From contig NC_079499.1 of the NCBI RefSeq assembly GCF_030052815.1, positions 69,951,760-70,015,759 of the forward strand: a stretch of 64,000 bases of DNA, given 5' to 3'. Source of the stretch: Hevea brasiliensis (lineage: Eukaryota > Streptophyta > Magnoliopsida > Malpighiales > Euphorbiaceae). The position numbers were made by a program, and so were the translations under genes. Under the pieces are notes generated by a model. That model saw nothing but the letters and a program-made list of their open reading frames with translations. It did not search any database and was not told the origin of the DNA. Below are positions 61,004 through 64,000 of the stretch, piece after piece (the first letter of the stretch is position 1; each line of letters starts with the position of its first letter).

Positions 61004-61139
61004 TTTTATCAGAAAATTAACTGCAGAAAATAACCAGATTAATTAGCAAATGTATCATGTAATTAACCAAAATGATTACGGTCTTTTATTCAAATTGGTC
61101 CTCCCACTAACTTAGCGAATCCTACACTTCCAATGTAGG

Positions 61140-61361
61140 AATCGTTCTTGATTTAATCTAGGGTTCTAAAATTAATCTGATTAATTTTAAAATCTTAAAT
61201 GGTAAATACAGATCCAAAAACATATTAAAAGAGTTTTAATATATTGTTTATCATTGAAATCAAATAGATAAAAATAAATCTTGCATGATGCATGTGACCC
61301 TAGGTGAAAATTTTTGAATTCAATGGTATAAACTTGTGTTTTTCACGCTTCCGTTCCTTCA
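61140..61361 (+). repeat. COP5 5' LTR, last ~220 bp only
   Basis: From AATCGTTCTTGATTTAATC to CTTCCGTTCCTTCA, the end of a COP LTR in plus orientation. The first ~1.86 kb are missing. It abuts COP4 leader sequence of opposite orientation at 61140-61141. Confidence 0.92.
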
Positions 61362-61363
61362 AT

Positions 61364-61375
61364 TGGTATCAGAGC
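61364..61375 (+). promoter_or_regulatory. COP5 primer-binding site
   Basis: TGGTATCAGAGC two bases after the LTR end. Confidence 0.92.
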
Positions 61376-63148
61376 TACTATATTTGCCATTTAGATTGTT
61401 TATTATATGATTTAATTGTGTGATTTGATCATGAGATGATTGATCCATTGCTGGTTGGATCAAGAGGTGTGGCGGCATGCTTGATGAACTCCAACATGGT
61501 GCGCATGGCTTTGGAAGATCATGGTGCGCATGTTTGTTATTAAATTCTGGAATTGTTGCATGACGAAAGGTTCATCATATGACTAATTAAAATGTTTAAT
61601 TAGGAATTTTAATCACACAATTAAATTATGATTCAAATTAGAATTTTAAAAATTGTTTGAATGTGATTCAAATCTGAATTTTAAAAGTTGTTTGAATGTG
61701 ATTCAAATCTGAATTTTTAAAGTTGTTTGAATCATATTTAAATCTGATTTTTTTAAAATTGATTGAATAAAGTTCAGATCTGATTTTTTAAAAAATGTTT
61801 GAATGTGATTCAAATCTGATTTTTTAAAAAATGTTTGAATGTGATTCAAATATGAATTTTTGAAGTTGTTTGAATGTGATTCAAATATGAATTTTTAAAT
61901 TTGTTTGAATGAGATTCAAATCTGAATTTTTAAATTTATTTGAATCATATTCAAATCTGGATTTTTAAGTTGAATATGAGATATTCAATTTAATTTAAGT
62001 ATGTATGTTTTATTTAATTGTTAAATAGTGATATGCATGATGGATGATCATGGACTATAAAAGATCAATGTGATTGGATTTATTTCTTTTATGTTTCTTT
62101 GGGATTGTAAATTAATTAATTTATTTTAATTTATTTTGGGCATATATTATTAAGTTTATAATAATTTTTGGGTTGTAATTTCATTTATTTAAGTTCTTGT
62201 AAATTCGCCTTGGTATGTCAAGGATTACTATGTAATATTAGATTGCAAGAAGTTCAAGGAGGTCAAGAGCATTGGTGGGACCAGTGGGAGGAATTCAAGA
62301 TCAAGTGTTGATTATGTACTCCTTCAGCAACTCTTGTAAAATGAATGAATGAAATGCACCTAGGAATGCCGTTATTCAATTCTTGGTGGCTCAGAATTGA
62401 ATCCCTTAGAGAGTCCATGATCATACCATATTTACTGCTTATCCATGAATGCATGAGATGTATGGAAATGTATGCAATTATATGATATATGCATGCTAAA
62501 TGGATAATGTGCAAAGTGAGACCTTAATAGTAATTAGAATGACCATAAAATCTTCCAAACAAATGATTAAGTTGGATATGCTATAATTAAAGTAATTATA
62601 ACATAGGCCCTCCATTGGGGCAATTATTTTAAGAAATTTTAAATAGTTGCATGAGATGCAATTAATTTAAGAGATTTTCTTAAGAATAATTGTTAAGCAT
62701 GAGATGTTGTAAATACGTAAATGGTTTGGTGGCCAATATTGGATGTACCTGAGGACATTAAAATTATTTACATAATTACTGGCTCAATGGGATCAACTTA
62801 ACTAATGCAAGATAAGTCAATAATAGATGTACCAGAGATTTTGAGCATTAGGGGCTAGGTAAAGGATTGAACCTCACATGAGATTTGATGGGCAAAGAGT
62901 TGCTCACTTATAGTTTATTGTAATTCCAATAATGGATGTACCTGAGGATGATCAATAGAATTATAAGAATTCAATCACCCACTAGAAATCCATCCAACTA
63001 GGATTTCCGTTTCCTACTTTGGAAGTGTAGGATTCGCTAAGTTAGTGGGAGGACCAATTTGATTAAAAGACCATAATCATTTTGGTTAATTACATGATAC
63101 ATTTATTAATTAATCTGGTTATTTTCTGCAATTAATTTTCTGATAAAA
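61376..63148 (+). other. COP5 5' untranslated leader
   Basis: Plus-strand version of the COP leader: GTGCGCATG stretch near 61500-61535, 35-bp array 61625-61975, and three copies of CCAATAATGGATGTACCTGA at 62733-62754, 62818-62837 and 62926-62946. Ends TCTGATAAAA before the gag ATG. Confidence 0.82.
61625..61975. repeat. 35-bp tandem array in COP5 leader
   Basis: Inverted counterpart of 54300-54650, about ten units. Confidence 0.9.
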
Positions 63149-64000
63149 ATGAGCACAAAACAACCACCACCATCCAATATCCTTGCGAGCATACTTGATC
63201 ACAATAGGTTGACAGGACCAAATCTCTCTTATTGGCTAAGAAATTTGAAGCTTGTCCTTAACCTTGAACATATAGGATATGTTCTAGATTCAAATGTTCA
63301 TGGTCTCTTACCTCCAGAGGCCACACAAGAGGAACATGATACTTTGGACAAGTGGAAGGAGCATGATATGAGAGCTAAGTGTTAAATGCTTGCTTCCATG
63401 AGTAATGAGTTACAGAAGCAACATAAGAACATGTAGAGTGCGAGTGAGATCCTCCTTCACCTACAAGAGTTGTATGGTGAGCACAGCAGGAATGCTAGGT
63501 ATGAGATATCTAGACAGCTATTCCGTATGAGGATGTCTGAGGGACAAAATGTTGGGGATCATGTCCACAAGCTAATTCGGCTAATTGAGCAGTTGGAACA
63601 TCTTGACTTCAACCTGGATTTCCAATTACAGACGGATTTGATCCTTCACTCCCTTCCTGAGTCTTTTGGGAATTTTGTGACAAATTTCCATATGACTAAA
63701 CAGGAATGCACCTTAGCTGGTTTACTCAACATGCTGGTTATTGCCCAAAAGAATATGCTAGGCAATAAAGGGAAAGAGGTAGCTTTGGTTGCATCTTCTT
63801 CTGCTGGAAAGTCCAACAAGAAGAAGGGCAATAAGAAAAAGAAACCTCAGATTCCTGGTCCTTCCAAGAAAATAGCTAAACAGAAAAGGAAGACTAAATC
63901 TGATGGAGGCAAAGGAAAGTGTTTCCACTGCCAAAAGGATGGGCACTGGAAAAGGAACTGCCCAGAGTATCTTACTTCTCTGAAGGACAAAAAGGATACA
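63149..64000 (+). pseudogene. COP5 gag, 3' end outside window
   Basis: Starts MSTKQPPPSNILASILDHN at 63149; continues GYVLDSN, DKWKEHDMRAKC, then TAA at 63383 (Tyr in COP4) and TAG near 63433 (CAG in COP2 and COP4). The frame goes on through ARYEISRQLF, LPESFGNFVTNFHMTKQE, KKKGNKKKKPQIPG and a complete zinc knuckle CFHCQKDGHWKRNC (about 63919-63962). The protease should follow after 64000. Only two stops are seen in 850 nt. Confidence 0.92.

Larger units (their letters stand above)
57000..61139 (-). mobile_element. COP4, Ty1/copia interior lacking leader and 5' LTR
   Basis: Has a 3' LTR (shared 54904-56999), a whole gag-pol (57014-61003) and 136 bp of leader up to about 61139, where it joins an inverted COP5 LTR fragment. 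Leader, primer-binding site and 5' LTR are missing. Confidence 0.88.
61361..64000 (+). mobile_element. COP5, Ty1/copia element, plus strand, runs off the window
   Basis: LTR fragment 61140-61361, primer-binding site 61364-61375, leader 61376-63148, gag from 63149 onward. Opposite orientation to COP1-COP4. Leader and gag match COP2 closely, so COP4 and COP5 form a large inverted repeat (gag at 60302-61003 against 63149-63850) with the COP5 leader as spacer. Confidence 0.9.

Noticed and set aside
1..64000. Host genes, tRNA or rRNA genes, bacterial-type operons
   Set aside because: Every long coding stretch matches gag-pol of an LTR element. The tRNA-Met-like 12-mers are primer-binding sites next to LTR ends, not tRNA genes.

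Overview
The window is plant nuclear DNA made almost entirely of LTR retrotransposons. I found no host protein-coding gene, tRNA or rRNA. The evidence for a plant is: primer-binding sites complementary to initiator tRNA-Met (TGGTATCAGAGC), 5-bp target-site duplications, Ty3/gypsy chromovirus and Ty1/copia polyproteins, and very AT-rich DNA. A eudicot is likely; the species cannot be fixed from sequence alone (a woody Euphorbiaceae such as Hevea is a guess). The density of nested elements suggests pericentromeric heterochromatin.

Three families occur. (1) GYP: Ty3/gypsy with ~3.0-3.4 kb LTRs starting TGTAACACCC and ending GGTGTCACA, with one gag-pol frame. (2) BIG: a second Ty3/gypsy family with very long (3.8-3.9 kb) LTRs around a short, deleted interior. 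(3) COP: Ty1/copia with ~2.08 kb LTRs (TGTTAG...TTCA), a ~1.75 kb leader and a ~1,330-codon gag-pol. All coding regions are broken by stops, frameshifts or deletions.

Layout. 1-2218: minus-strand GYP-like LTR. 2219-2941: diverged LTR remnant. 2942-4858: plus-strand GYP-like LTR, cut by COP1. COP1 (minus) starts at 4859. Its left LTR is split by GYP1 (6609-27541, plus, duplication TCATG). GYP1's 3' LTR is split by BIG1 (16798-26948, minus, duplication GCCCA). COP1's interior (27874-34955) holds a solo GYP LTR (30593-33979, duplication ATAAA) and is cut at 34956 by a BIG-type LTR. That LTR is cut at 35251 by another GYP LTR, which is cut at 37514 by a COP array. The array reads LTR (37514-39607) - COP2 interior - LTR (54904-56999) - COP4 interior (57000-61139), all minus. 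COP3 (42565-52075, minus, duplication AAAGC) is nested inside COP2. At 61140 the array meets an oppositely oriented element, COP5 (plus), which runs off the window.

The order of insertion can be read from what interrupts what: LTR 2942 is older than COP1, COP1 older than GYP1, and GYP1 older than BIG1. On the right, COP1 is older than BIG2, then GYP LTR 35251, then COP2, then COP3. The right halves of several elements must lie beyond 64000.

I see no new enzymatic system. The observations most worth checking are: a 75-bp GT-AG intron-like insert in the GYP1 integrase; a two-hairpin LTR module shared by GYP and BIG, with partial pair-preserving changes; reiterated ~85-bp LTR modules; repeat arrays in the COP leader; premature stops that are mostly CAG to TAG; and clusters of CTG/CAG to CG changes that look like a methylation-linked sequencing or mutation signature.
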